From Halorussus rarus (GTDB lineage Archaea > Halobacteriota > Halobacteria > Halobacteriales > Haladaptataceae), in NCBI RefSeq assembly GCF_003369835.1, contig NZ_QPMJ01000004.1, forward strand, positions 186,001-250,000: a stretch of DNA of 64,000 bases, in the 5' to 3' direction. The position numbers and the translations under genes are program-made. The notes beneath the pieces were generated by a model. The model saw only the letters and a program-made list of their open reading frames with translations. It had not been told where the DNA came from and did no database searches. The stretch's first letter is position 1; every line of letters starts with the position of its first letter. Shown here piece after piece: positions 33,561 through 43,759 of the stretch.

Positions 33561-34835
33561 ATGTCCGACCGAGAACCGAGTGCGGCGGAAGAGCAGATAG
33601 TGGACGACCTGGACAACGTTCTCCCGGGGGGTATCGACCGACGGAAGTTCCTGCACGGCTCGCTGAGTTCGCTCGGCGCGATGATGCTGGCCGGCTGTAC
33701 CGGCGGCGGGGGGAGCCAGGAGACCACGACGACCGACGAGGGAACGACGGCGGGCGGCGGGGGAACCACCACCGCCGGAGGCGGGTCGTTCACGGACGAA
33801 ACGAACGCCGTCTTCACGACGCCCTGGAAGAAGGAGCCGTCGTGGGGACACGCGCACGTCGCCGAGGGCCGGGGCTACTGGGCGGACGAGGGCGTCCCCA
33901 ACATCGACGGGGTGCGCGGGAACGGTTCGGACACGGAGGCCCAGAACATCGGCGTCGGCAACAAGCCGATGGGCATCAGTTCGCTGACGACGGCGCTGAG
34001 CGTCTACCCGGAGACCCAGGACACCGAGGCGCTGGACATGAGCATCGTGGGACTGGCCCGGGGGCGACCGCTCCTGTCGCTCATCTGGCGCAAGGACCAG
34101 ATGCAGGACCGGTCCGACATCGCCGGCAAGACGATCCTGGCGGCCTCGGGATTCGCGGCGGCGACCTCGGAGGTGTACCCCAATCTGGTCGGCGTCGACC
34201 CGAGCGAGGTGACAATCGAGGAGGGGACCGAGGAGGTGGCCGCGCCCCGACTCGCCAACAACGAAGTCCAGGCCATCTGGGGCTCCATCGACCTCTACCC
34301 CACCTACCAGGAGCAGGTCGACGCCGAACTCGGCGTGACCCCGCTCACGGCCTTCGGCGCGTTCCCCGGCTTCCCGATCTGGGTCAACGACAACTGGTAC
34401 GAGAACAAGGAGAACAACGTCGAGTTCATGTCCCACGTGCTGACCGGGTACTTCAAGGCCATGAAGTGGGGGCTGCTGAACCAGTCGGAGTACCTCGACT
34501 ACCTCAAGTCCGAGGTCAACCCCAACCTCCGGACCTGGACAGAGGGGGAGCTGGTGGGCCAGCACTCCGTGAACTGCGCCCAGGCGGTCACGCTGGCCAT
34601 GCAGGACAACGGGCTCGGCTACTTCACCGAGGACGACATCTCCTTCGTCCTCGACAACGCCGCGTCCGCACTGGTCGACAATCCGGACGCGCTCCCGTCC
34701 GCGAGCGATCTCGTCGACCGGCGCGCCTACGAGCAGTCCGAGAAGGTCACGTTCACCGACCAGGAGTGGAACCAGTTGGCCGAGAACGCGGGCGAGATCT
34801 GGGGCATCTTCGAACAGGCCGAGTCCGGTAACTAA
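33561..34835 (+). CDS. NitT/TauT-type ABC transporter substrate-binding lipoprotein
   Basis: 424 aa. Tat leader with twin arginines IDRRKFLHG (25-33) and lipobox LAGC (43-46), then a Gly/Thr-rich linker (about 47-78) typical of haloarchaeal surface lipoproteins. The mature part is a type II periplasmic-binding fold of the SsuA/TauA/Thi5 class: FTTPWKKEPSWGHAHVAEGRGYW, GNKPMGISSLTTAL, DIAGKTILAASGFAAATSE and LANNEVQAIWG. Such proteins capture sulfonates, nitrate, pyrimidine precursors or aromatic and hydroxy carboxylates. Together with the ATPase and two permeases downstream it forms a complete importer, and the surrounding enzymes suggest a carboxylate substrate. Confidence 0.92.
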   Translation: MSDREPSAAEEQIVDDLDNVLPGGIDRRKFLHGSLSSLGAMMLAGCTGGGGSQETTTTDEGTTAGGGGTTTAGGGSFTDETNAVFTTPWKKEPSWGHAHVAEGRGYWADEGVPNIDGVRGNGSDTEAQNIGVGNKPMGISSLTTALSVYPETQDTEALDMSIVGLARGRPLLSLIWRKDQMQDRSDIAGKTILAASGFAAATSEVYPNLVGVDPSEVTIEEGTEEVAAPRLANNEVQAIWGSIDLYPTYQEQVDAELGVTPLTAFGAFPGFPIWVNDNWYENKENNVEFMSHVLTGYFKAMKWGLLNQSEYLDYLKSEVNPNLRTWTEGELVGQHSVNCAQAVTLAMQDNGLGYFTEDDISFVLDNAASALVDNPDALPSASDLVDRRAYEQSEKVTFTDQEWNQLAENAGEIWGIFEQAESGN

Positions 34836-35008
34836 GCGACTTCGGGTCCCGCACTGCCAGTCCTCGCGGGGCCACCCTTCGATGCAGTGCTAGATATTCA
34901 CAATCGGCCGATGGCAGCCGATGAAATGGTCGTCCCCCGACAAAATACCACAAATATGACAACAACAGTTACGTTTAATAATTCAGAATCCGACGGCAAT
35001 GGTAGAGA

Positions 35009-35847
<839 letters not shown>

Positions 35848-35851
<4 letters not shown>

Positions 35852-36696
35852 TCGGGAGCGTCGCGCGGAAACTGGGACTCGGCTCCTCGGGCGGGGAGTG
35901 GTACACGGTCGACAACACGCGGGCGACTCGGTGGGGGCTGTCGGCGCTGGGTATCGTCCTCCTGCTCGCGTTCTGGGAGGGGGCGACGACGATGCTGGCG
36001 CTCAACCCGCAGTACTTCCCCGGACCGGTCGACGTCGTCGACGAACTCGCCCGCATCTGGGGAGCGATCACGTTCGTGCTGCCGAACACGCTCTCGGCGG
36101 CCTTCGTCGGGTACTTCATCGCCCTGGCGCTGTCCGTCGCCGTCGCGATACCGCTGGTCGCGAACGAGCGGCTGCTGAACGCCCTCATGCCGTTCATCGT
36201 GGGCATCAACACCGTTCCCCGAATCGCGCTGACCCCGCTGGTCATCTACTGGGTGAGCTTCGTCACCGTCTCCGGACTGGCCATGGCGAACTACGTCATG
36301 GCGGTGTGGGTCGCCTTCTTCCCCATGCTGATCGCCGCCATCGACGGCTTCAGCGACGTCGACGAGTCGACGGAGAACATGCTCGAGATATACGGCGCGA
36401 CGACCTGGCAGGAGTTCAAGTACGTCCGGCTCCGGAAGGGGCTCCCGTTCATCTTCGACGGGATGAAGATCGGGTTCATCCTGGCGATGATCGGGGCGGT
36501 CGTGGGCGAGTTCGTCAGCGGGACGCCCGGCATCGGGTCGATGGCCTCCTCGGCGATCGGCCGGACGAGCATCTCGCGGGCGTTCGCCATCGTCCTCGTG
36601 CTGGGGTTCATCAGCACCGGCGTGGTGTTCGCCATCTACCTGATTGAGAGCAGGGTCATCTTCTGGCGGGAGTCCTCCATCATGGGTGATAACTGA
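35848..36696 (+). CDS. ABC transporter permease (NitT/TauT type)
   Basis: 282 aa, inner-membrane permease with about six helices. The binding-protein-dependent transport motif EAA appears as MLEIYGATTWQEFKYVRLRKGLPFIFDGMKIGF, followed by AMIGAVVGEFVSGTPGIG. It begins in the stop codon of the ATPase gene and ends in an overlap with the second permease (TGATG at 36694-36698), so all three are translationally coupled. Confidence 0.94.
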
Positions 36697-37565
36697 TGTC
36701 GATGAGATCGAACCGACGGCTCTGGCAGGCCCGGCGGTGGATCAAGCGACAGCTACCGACCGTCGTCGCGGGCGTCGTGATGCTCCTCCTCTGGGAGGGC
36801 ATCGCCCGGTACATCGACAACAACCGCATCGTCGCCAGCATCCCGTACACCCAGCGGCAACTGATGGCCGAACTCGACACGGTCAGCATCAAGGTCACCG
36901 AGACGTTCACCTCGGTGGTCGTCGCGTTCGTCCTCGCGGCCATCGCGGGCGTCCTGCTCGGCGTCGTGATCGCCGAGGTGTTCACGATCCGCCAGATGTC
37001 GATGCCGCTCATCATCTTCGCGTACGCGGTGCCCCACCCGGTGCTCGCGCCGATGTTCGTCATCTGGTTCCTGGTGGGCAGCGACGTCGTGCTGTTCACC
37101 TTCACGGGCCCCTCCGCGTACCTCTTCGGCTCGGTCACCGTCGAGCAGGCCCAGCAGGTCGTGGCGATAAACGGCGTCACGACGTTCGGGGCCTGGGTCG
37201 GGTTCTTCCCGGTGTTCATCAACACCATCACCGGGATGAACGAGCTCGAGGAGCGGTTCGAGCACCTCGGCACCGTGCTCGGAGCCACGCGGTGGCAGAT
37301 GGTCAAGTACTTCCGGTTCTGGCGGGCGCTGCCCAACATCGCGAGCAGCATGAAGTCGACCGTCCAGCTCTCCATCGTGGGCGTCATCGTCGCCGAGTTC
37401 ATCGCCTCCTCGCAGGGCATCGGCTACCAGATCGTGCTGGCCTGGAAGAACGCCGACCTCGGGTACATGTTCGGCGTGGTCCTGGTCATCATGGTCGGCT
37501 CCTACATCTTCTACCAGACGGTCGTGTGGGCGCTGAAGACCGTGACGCCGCCGGGCTCGGTCTGA
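36696..37565 (+). CDS. ABC transporter permease (NitT/TauT type), second subunit
   Basis: 289 aa, paralogue of the preceding permease; about six helices and an EAA loop HLGTVLGATRWQMVKYFRFWRALPNIASSMK, then SIVGVIVAEFIASSQGIGYQI. Two different permease proteins imply a heterodimeric channel, whereas many TauC/SsuC systems use one protein twice. Last gene of the coupled importer set; the glycerate kinase gene starts 63 bp later. Confidence 0.94.
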   Translation: MSMRSNRRLWQARRWIKRQLPTVVAGVVMLLLWEGIARYIDNNRIVASIPYTQRQLMAELDTVSIKVTETFTSVVVAFVLAAIAGVLLGVVIAEVFTIRQMSMPLIIFAYAVPHPVLAPMFVIWFLVGSDVVLFTFTGPSAYLFGSVTVEQAQQVVAINGVTTFGAWVGFFPVFINTITGMNELEERFEHLGTVLGATRWQMVKYFRFWRALPNIASSMKSTVQLSIVGVIVAEFIASSQGIGYQIVLAWKNADLGYMFGVVLVIMVGSYIFYQTVVWALKTVTPPGSV

Positions 37566-37627
37566 CGCTTCCCCCTCGGCTCGAACTCGATTCCGCCGAC
37601 AGCTACGACGGATTACCCGGGACAACT

Positions 37628-38980
37628 ATGTACGAGTGCACCAATGACACGGCCATGATACCAGACGTCGACGCGGTCGACGACCCGGCGCGACGCCTCG
37701 CCCTCGAGTGCGTGGTCGCCGGCATCGAGGCCGCGGAGCCCGCGACCGTCGTCGCCGAGCAGTTGTCGCTGGACGGGCCGACCCTCGTCGTCGGCGGCGA
37801 GCGATACGACCTCGACGACTACGACGAGGTGATCGTCGTCGGCGGCGGCAACGCGGCCGCCACCGCCGCGAGCGCGCTCGAAGCCCTCCTGGGCGAACGG
37901 CTCGACCGCGGTGCGGTGGTCACCGACAACCCGGCGGAGACCGACCGCGTCGAGGTCCTGCCCGGCGATCACCCCGTGCCGAGCGAGCGCGGCGTCCGGA
38001 GTACGCGGGCGATGATCGATATCGCGGCGTCGGCCGGCGCGGACGACCTGGTCGTCGGAATCGTCACCGGCGGCGGGAGCGCGCTCATGCCCGCGCCGGC
38101 CGACGGTATCGGCCTCGCGGACCTCCAGGCGACCACCGAGGGGCTGCTGGCGAGCGGCGCGACCATCGGGGAGATCAACGCGGTCCGCAAGCACTGCTCG
38201 GACCTCAAAGGCGGTCAGCTCGCCGAGGCGGCCTCGCCGGCGACGGTGCTCGGCCTGGTGTTCAGCGACGTCGTGGGCAACCGGCTCGACGTCGTCGCCA
38301 GCGGTCCGCTGACGCCCGACGAGTCGACCTTCGCCGACGCCATGGAGGTTCTAGAACGCTACGACGTCGACGTCCCCGAAGCGGTTTCGACGCGACTCCG
38401 CCGGGGCAGCGAGGGGGGCTACCCCGAGACGCCCGGTCCGGACGACGAGGCCTTCGCGACCGTGTCCCAGCACGTGCTCGCGGACGGGACCACCGCGCTC
38501 GACGCGGCCGCCGCGGCGGCGCGCGAGGCCGGCTACGAACCGCTGGCGCTGAGTTCGCGGATTCGCGGTGAGGCCCGGGAGGCGGCGAAGGTCCTGACCG
38601 GCGTCGCGGAGGAGTGCGCCGCCACCGGGACGCCGGTCGAGCCCCCGGCGGTCCTGCTGTCGGGCGGCGAGACGACCGTGACCATCAGGGGCGACGGCGT
38701 CGGCGGCCCGAACCAGGAGTTCGCGCTGAGCGCGGCCCTCGAACTCGGCGAACCGGAGGTGGTCGTCGCCAGCGTCGACACCGACGGCATCGACGGCAGT
38801 TCCGAGGCCGCCGGCGGAATCGCGACCCGGGCGACCGCCGATCCCGTCGACGAGGCCCGGGCGGCGCTCGCGGACAACGACGCCGGGAGCTTCCTCGAGC
38901 GCCGCGACGGTCTGATAGTAACCGGCCCGACCGGGACGAACGTCAACGACCTCCGGGTGTTCGTGGTGCCCGAGCGATGA
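37628..38980 (+). CDS. Glycerate 2-kinase / MOFRL family protein
   Basis: 450 aa from ATG 37628; an ATG at 37655 (MIPDVDAVDD) is an equally good start. Two-domain DUF4147/MOFRL kinase that phosphorylates glycerate at C2, feeding 2-phosphoglycerate into central metabolism. Visible motifs: VIVVGGGNAAATAA near residue 75, VLPGDHPVPSERGVRSTRAM, VTGGGSALMPAPADGI, NAVRKHCSDLKGGQLA, FSDVVGNRLDVVASGP and C-terminal MOFRL segments GGETTVTIRGDGVGGPNQEFALSAALEL and TDGIDGSSEAAGGIA. Placement after the importer suggests that the pathway of this island yields glycerate or hydroxypyruvate, which is inference. Confidence 0.92.
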   Translation: MYECTNDTAMIPDVDAVDDPARRLALECVVAGIEAAEPATVVAEQLSLDGPTLVVGGERYDLDDYDEVIVVGGGNAAATAASALEALLGERLDRGAVVTDNPAETDRVEVLPGDHPVPSERGVRSTRAMIDIAASAGADDLVVGIVTGGGSALMPAPADGIGLADLQATTEGLLASGATIGEINAVRKHCSDLKGGQLAEAASPATVLGLVFSDVVGNRLDVVASGPLTPDESTFADAMEVLERYDVDVPEAVSTRLRRGSEGGYPETPGPDDEAFATVSQHVLADGTTALDAAAAAAREAGYEPLALSSRIRGEAREAAKVLTGVAEECAATGTPVEPPAVLLSGGETTVTIRGDGVGGPNQEFALSAALELGEPEVVVASVDTDGIDGSSEAAGGIATRATADPVDEARAALADNDAGSFLERRDGLIVTGPTGTNVNDLRVFVVPER

Positions 38981-39036
38981 GCCCGACCGGGGTTTGTCGG
39001 TGGGTCGACGGACTGACACCGGGACCGCCGCGGTAC

Positions 39037-39044
39037 CTTTATCG
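39037..39044 (+). promoter_or_regulatory. TATA box of amidohydrolase gene (leaderless)
   Basis: CTTTATCG, about 28 nt before ATG 39068. Confidence 0.55.
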
Positions 39045-39067
39045 TTGCCGCGCGAGGTAGTATTCCT

Positions 39068-40078
39068 ATGCGGATAGACGTCCACAGTCACCTCCTGCCC
39101 GAGCCGTACGTCGACCGCCTCCTGGAACTCGACGCGCCCGTCGGCCTGGAGGCGGAGGGCGACCAGTTGTACATGATTCATCAGCGCTCCGGGACCGCCA
39201 GCGTCGCGGCGGGCAACCGGATCCCCGTCAACGAGGGGTTCACCGACGTCGAAGCCAGGTTCGAGTGGATGGACGAACACGACGTCGAGCGGACGCTCGT
39301 CTCCGTGTCCACGCCGAACCCGCTCCACGACGCGTTCGCGCCCGAGCAGTCGACGGAGCTGATCCGCGCCATCAACGACGGTTTCGCCGACCTCCAGTCG
39401 GCGTACCCGGACCGGATCGCCGGCCTCGGCATGCTCCCGCTCCGCGAGCCGGAGGCGGCGGTCGCCGAGGTCGACCGCATCGCGACGGACCTGGGCCTCG
39501 CCGGTATCGCGCTGCCGACGTCGGTCAACGGCCGGAAGCTGTCCGCGCCGGAACTCGCGCCCGTCTTCGACCGGGTCGACGACCGCGGACTGACCGCGTT
39601 CGTCCACCCGCACGGGAACGCCCTCAGCGACGAACTCGGCCCCGACGAGTCGTTTCTCAACCCGCTGGTCGTCTTCCCCACCGAGACGACGTTTCAGATC
39701 GCTCGGCTCATCTACGACGGGTTCTTCGACGACCACGACTTCGACGTCGTGCTCTCGCACATGGGCGGCGCCCTCCTCCAGCTCGCCGGGCGGCTGAACA
39801 GGGGTCGCGACGAGATCGACGACCCCGACGCGCGGCCCGACAGGCCGGTCGTCGAGTACCTTCGGGAGTTCTACTACGACTGCATCTCGTTCCACCGCCC
39901 CGCGCTCGCGGCCGCGATCGACACGGTCGGCATCGAGCAGTTCGTGTTCGGGACGGACTTCCCGTTCGACGAGGAGGACACCCGTACCATCGTCGCCGAC
40001 GTCGAGGCCGTCGTCGAGTCGGAGACCGACCGGGAGCGGCTCATGCACTCGACCGCGGCGTCGCTCTTCGACCTGTAG
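39068..40078 (+). CDS. ACMSD-like amidohydrolase/decarboxylase
   Basis: 336 aa. Amidohydrolase-superfamily TIM barrel of the amidohydro-rel/ACMSD group (metal-dependent decarboxylases and hydrolases). Metal and catalytic positions: DVHSHLLPE (His5 and His7; the family usually shows H-x-H), HPHGN around residue 179, SHMGG near residue 231 and the conserved Asp in FGTDFPF. Members decarboxylate unsaturated or aromatic acids such as aminocarboxymuconate or resorcylate, or hydrolyse lactones. It has its own leaderless promoter and closes the catabolic island. Which reaction it performs here is open. Confidence 0.9.
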   Translation: MRIDVHSHLLPEPYVDRLLELDAPVGLEAEGDQLYMIHQRSGTASVAAGNRIPVNEGFTDVEARFEWMDEHDVERTLVSVSTPNPLHDAFAPEQSTELIRAINDGFADLQSAYPDRIAGLGMLPLREPEAAVAEVDRIATDLGLAGIALPTSVNGRKLSAPELAPVFDRVDDRGLTAFVHPHGNALSDELGPDESFLNPLVVFPTETTFQIARLIYDGFFDDHDFDVVLSHMGGALLQLAGRLNRGRDEIDDPDARPDRPVVEYLREFYYDCISFHRPALAAAIDTVGIEQFVFGTDFPFDEEDTRTIVADVEAVVESETDRERLMHSTAASLFDL

Positions 40079-40150
40079 GGGGCTGCCCAGACGCGACCGT
40101 TGTCAGTCGTAACCTTTTACCTTGGTAGCGAATAACGTAGTACTGTGAGC

Positions 40151-40357
40151 ATGGGACGAGTGACCCAGATCGAAGCGAGCGGAACCATCCCCGAGGACGC
40201 GGTCGTCCTGCACTACGACGAACTCGACGACAACTTCCGACACTGTTTTCCGTCGTTGGTAGAACGCGCTCCGTTCGAAGCGGCGGCGCCGGAGAGCGAC
40301 CGCGGAGACGACGTCTACGTGAAGTTCACGGACTACTACCGGATCAGTTGTCGGTGA
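40151..40357 (+). CDS. Small conserved haloarchaeal protein
   Basis: 68 aa from ATG 40151 (a GTG at 40145 is also possible). Reads MGRVTQIEASGTIPEDAVVLHYDELDD...FPSLVERAP...YVKFTDYYRISCR. This acidic short protein with a terminal Y-V-K-F-T-D-Y-Y-R-I strand resembles a haloarchaea-specific family (I recall DUF7979, not verified). Function unknown. Located just outside the catabolic island. Confidence 0.7.
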   Translation: MGRVTQIEASGTIPEDAVVLHYDELDDNFRHCFPSLVERAPFEAAAPESDRGDDVYVKFTDYYRISCR

Positions 40358-41024
40358 TGTTCCCCGACTGGTAGAACAGATGCCGACCGGTAGTATCGTC
40401 CGGATAACGGTTCGGTTTCGATTATGGTTGCCCGAAAGACCGGCGTAGGCCACGCTGAGGGCGAACGGGCGCGAATGTGGCGCCGAGTCCTCGGTTTGAG
40501 CCGTTCCGTGCCGACCGTATGCGACTGGAAACGGCCGATTACTACCAGAAACGCGATCACGCAAACCTAGGAAACCGATCGGCGATACTCTTATCCAGCC
40601 ACCTCCGTTCCCGATCTCCGCCAATCTCCGATGCTACATCATGTACTGCGAGTGTGGTATCGACATAAATACCAATTCACTATCATATTTCCGCGACTGG
40701 TCTCGTTAGGCCGAGCTTTAATTCACTGGCCAGTTCTGCTATAGTTTTCTCTCAGTCCCCGGTGGTCCTCGGGGATCACCCGAATCCTACAACGATAACG
40801 TCGTATTAACACTGGCCTGTGTCGATAGCTCGAACCTAGATGTAAATAATCGAAGTAGGAGCTGACGCTGTCAGTTCAGGTTGGTATCGGTGTCAATCCA
40901 GCCGAAATATCTCGACGGTAACGAGGGGCGATACGCCGGTCGTCTCGCTGTGTCTCTCGCCCGCGCTCGTTCACCGGCGTGAACTACCCAAAGACACGTG
41001 TCGGTTCTCGCCGTACGCTCGTTC
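40358..41024. other. Long intergenic region without recognisable gene
   Basis: 667 bp of mixed composition. The part from about 40610 to 40900 is more A/T-rich (atcgacataaataccaattc, ctagatgtaaataatcg) and includes a small inverted repeat CTGAC-GCT-GTCAG at 40862-40874. No ORF with haloarchaeal codon character, tRNA or transposase remnant recognised. A second boundary of this kind on the far side of the catabolic island. Confidence 0.5.
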
Positions 41025-41564
41025 ATGAGCACGGACTGGAGAGAGACCATCAGACGGCGTCGGTCCGAAAAGGACGACTACTTCGGCGAGCATCCCCGGT
41101 CGCCCATCCCGGACGGCGAGCGCGACGCGTTCGAGGGACTCGACTACTTCCCTCTCGACGAGGACTTCCGCTTCGTCCTTCCGCTCCACGAGCACGACGA
41201 CGTCGAGCGAATCACCGTGGCCACGAGCACCGAGGGCGATCAGGAGTACCACCGTATCGGCGAGTTCCGGTTCGAGGTCGACGGCGAGGAGATCACCCTG
41301 CAGGCGTACAAGGCCGACCTCGACGACGACCGGCTCTGGGTCCCGTTCCGCGACGCGACCAGCGGCGACGAGACGTACGGCGCCGGCCGGTACCTCGACC
41401 TCGAACCCGACGACCACCGGACCGACGACGGCGAGTGGGTGGTCAACTTCAACGAGGCGTACAACCCGACCTGCGCGTACTCCGACCGGTACGAGTGCCC
41501 GCTCCCGCCGACGGAGAACTGGCTCGACGTCCGCATCGAGGCCGGCGAGAGGACGTACCGGTAA
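41025..41564 (+). CDS. DUF1684 family protein
   Basis: 179 aa from ATG 41025. The order of blocks is that of DUF1684: N-terminal WRETIRRRRSEKDDYFGEHPRSPI, GLDYFPLDEDFRF, a central beta region with FEVDGEEITLQAYK, LWVPFRDATSGDETYGAGRYLDLEP and the C-terminal VVNFNEAYNPTCAYSDRYECPLPPTENWLDVRIEAGE. The last block holds two Cys near conserved Pro-Pro-xx-Asn. Biochemical function of the family is unknown. Monocistronic. Confidence 0.9.
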   Translation: MSTDWRETIRRRRSEKDDYFGEHPRSPIPDGERDAFEGLDYFPLDEDFRFVLPLHEHDDVERITVATSTEGDQEYHRIGEFRFEVDGEEITLQAYKADLDDDRLWVPFRDATSGDETYGAGRYLDLEPDDHRTDDGEWVVNFNEAYNPTCAYSDRYECPLPPTENWLDVRIEAGERTYR

Positions 41565-41706
41565 AATCGACGGCGGGCCAGTCCACACCGGTGTCCGTCG
41601 AAGCAGCGTCGTCGAAGTATCGGCCACCGCCGGTTTTTCATTACGACATATTATGACAGGAAACTCGAAGTGAAACTTTCGGCGCCGCGGTCCGACATTG
41701 CTGGTC

Positions 41707-42030
41707 ATGTCGATGGGAAACGAGAACGGAAGCCGAACCGACGGCAACGCTGGAACCGAAATCTACCACCGGAAGGTGACGCCTGACGTCGAGGAGGCCA
41801 CACGGAGTCTCCTCAGGCTCGTTGCAAACCTGGAGAACTGCGAGGTGACCGACCTCCCGCCGCTCTACGACTGCATCGACCACATGGTCGAGCATCTGTT
41901 CGACAGTCCGCCCTCTCCCGAGGCCCAGACGGAACTCGAGTTCTCGTACTTCGGCTACCGGATTCGCATCGACCAGAGCGGGAACGTCTCGCTGAAGAAA
42001 CTCGCCGACATCGAGCGGGACGGGGACTGA
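41707..42030 (+). CDS. HalOD1 output-domain protein (stand-alone)
   Basis: 107 aa. After a short charged N-terminus the single HalOD1 domain runs from about 25 to 100: EEATRSLLRLVANLENCEVTDLPPLYDCIDHMVEHLFDS then ELEFSYFGYRIRIDQSGNVSLKK. In haloarchaea this domain is the output of some response regulators but also occurs alone, as here. Likely signalling or gene regulation. A second stand-alone member is at 50590-50928. Confidence 0.88.
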   Translation: MSMGNENGSRTDGNAGTEIYHRKVTPDVEEATRSLLRLVANLENCEVTDLPPLYDCIDHMVEHLFDSPPSPEAQTELEFSYFGYRIRIDQSGNVSLKKLADIERDGD

Positions 42031-42102
42031 CGGTGGTTGCTCGCCTCCGACGGCGGTCTACTCGTCTCTCGCTCGGCCGACCGACGACCGAGCTGCCGAC
42101 GG

Positions 42103-42798
42103 CTACTCCACAACCGCAGCCAGACCGCGGTCGGCGAACCACAGCGCGGCGGCCACCCCCGCCGTCATGACGAGGTGGTTGCCGACGAGTCCGAGCGCGA
42201 TGCCGATGGAGTAGGCCGCGCTGTCGAACCCAACGGCGGGCGCCGACCAGCCGTCCCACTTCGTCGCGTGCCACGCCGCCAGCGCGAGTGCCGCGACGTG
42301 CGGCGCGTGCCGGACCCCGGCCGCCAGCGGCGTGGCTCCCTCGAACGACCGGAGGACGTCGGCCCGGAACGCGAACGGGACGTAGACGAGCGCCAGCGCG
42401 TAGACGAAGCTCGATCCGAGGACGCTCTCGGCGCCCTCCGCGTACCGGCTCAGGATGACCAGCACGACCGAGACCACCAGGGTGACGAAGGCGTACATGA
42501 AGACGGCGTAGCCGAACACGAGCAGGTAGTCGCCGTGCCGACGCGCCCGCTCGGAGCACCAGTAGGAGTTCCTGACCGCGACGGCCGACGTGAGCAGGAA
42601 CAGCAGCAGCACCGCCCCGACCGCCCCGGTGCTCGCGGTCGTCGAGCGCTGGAACTTCATCAGGTACACCGAGAGCGCCCCGAAGATGCCGATGACCGTG
42701 AACAGCTGGTGGTTGGCCTCGAGGAACGCCTCCATCGAGGGCGGTCGCTCGTCGCGCTCGCCGCGTCGCCGTCGTGCGAGTTCGCCCCAGCGACCCAT
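42103..42798 (-). CDS. Polytopic membrane protein of unknown function
   Basis: 231 aa from ATG 42798. About six hydrophobic helices (for example LFTVIGIFGALSVYLMKF, AVGAVLLLFLLTSAVAV, LLVFGYAVFMYAFVTLVVSVVLVIL, VMTAGVAAALWFA). The N-terminus is basic (MGRWGELARRRRGERDERPP). No family recognised. It follows the AglF-like nucleotidyltransferase gene by 77 bp on the same strand. Confidence 0.8.
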   Translation of the reverse strand: MGRWGELARRRRGERDERPPSMEAFLEANHQLFTVIGIFGALSVYLMKFQRSTTASTGAVGAVLLLFLLTSAVAVRNSYWCSERARRHGDYLLVFGYAVFMYAFVTLVVSVVLVILSRYAEGAESVLGSSFVYALALVYVPFAFRADVLRSFEGATPLAAGVRHAPHVAALALAAWHATKWDGWSAPAVGFDSAAYSIGIALGLVGNHLVMTAGVAAALWFADRGLAAVVE

Positions 42799-42875
42799 GC
42801 GTTGGTGGGTCCGCGGGGCGTCCATAAATGCGGCGCAACCGCGCCCCGACAGGTCGGCAGCGGAACAGGTTGCGG

Positions 42876-43634
42876 TCAGTCGCTCTCGGCGGTCGCCTCG
42901 GTCCCGTCGGCCTCGGGCTCCCCGTCGCCCTCGAGCAGGCGCTCGGCCTTCTCGCGGTCCTCGGGGTAGCCCACGTCGACGCGCCAGCCGTCCATCCGGA
43001 TGGCGTCGATGGTCCGGCCGCTCTGGATGAGCAGGTCGATGGCCTCGCTGATCTCGTACTCGCCGCGGTTCGACGGCTGGACCAGGTGGCAGGCGTGGAA
43101 GATAGCCGGCGTGAACGTGTAGAAGCCGGTCATCACCAGGTTCGACGGCGGCTCGTCGGGCTTCTCGACCACGTCGGTGATCTCGCCGTAGTCGTTGGTG
43201 TCGCAGACGCCGTACCGGTCGGCATCTTCGTAGGGGACCTCCTCGGTGAGGAACGCGGCGTCGGCCCGGTCCTCCTGCTGGCGGTTCACCACGTCGCCGA
43301 GGTTGGCGTCGAAGATGTTGTCACCGAGAATCAGCATGAAGTCGTCGTCGATGTGGTCCTCGACGGTCAGCAGGGCGTGAGCCAGCCCCTTCTGCTCGCG
43401 CTGGTGGGCGTACGTGATGGGGATGTCCCGGAACTCGTCGTCGTAGTGCTCGATGATGTCCTGTTTGCGGTAGCCCACCACCACGACGAACTCGTCGGCG
43501 TCGAGCGCGGCCAGTTGCTCGAAGCAGTGGGTGAGGATCGGCTTGCCGGCCACCTCCACCATCCCCTTGGGCTTGTCTTCGGTCAGCGGTCGTAGGCGGG
43601 TTCCCTTCCCCGCGGCTAGGATGACTGCCTTCAT
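42876..43634 (-). CDS. aglF: Sugar-1-phosphate nucleotidyltransferase (AglF-like)
   Basis: 252 aa. NTP-transferase that makes UDP- or dTDP-glucose from sugar-1-phosphate for surface glycans. GTP/UTP-binding loop LAAGKGTRLRPLTEDKPKGM (6-25), EQKGLAHALLTVED (79-92), metal-site LILGDNIFD (100-108), VEKPDEPPSNLVMTGFYTF and WRVDVGYPEDREKAERLL. Closest in size and motifs to AglF, the UTP-glucose-1-phosphate uridylyltransferase of Haloferax protein N-glycosylation, but the exact nucleotide is not proven. A TATA box (ATATTTATC on the minus strand, about 43665-43673) lies about 35 nt upstream. Confidence 0.88.
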   Translation of the reverse strand: MKAVILAAGKGTRLRPLTEDKPKGMVEVAGKPILTHCFEQLAALDADEFVVVVGYRKQDIIEHYDDEFRDIPITYAHQREQKGLAHALLTVEDHIDDDFMLILGDNIFDANLGDVVNRQQEDRADAAFLTEEVPYEDADRYGVCDTNDYGEITDVVEKPDEPPSNLVMTGFYTFTPAIFHACHLVQPSNRGEYEISEAIDLLIQSGRTIDAIRMDGWRVDVGYPEDREKAERLLEGDGEPEADGTEATAESD

Positions 43635-43759
43635 CTCCCTTCTCTACCGGTACGTCTACCGCGCGAGATAAATATCCCGTGCCCGCTCGACCGGTGACTG
43701 GCGAGCAGCCGCGCCCGTCTATCCGAAGGACTTTCCCGGCGGCCTTCGAAGCCGCTCCC

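Noticed and set aside
40358-41024. Searched for tRNA or attachment site at the right edge of the catabolic island
   Set aside because: No T-loop GGTTCRA with matching acceptor stem and no direct repeat matching the left edge could be found by eye.
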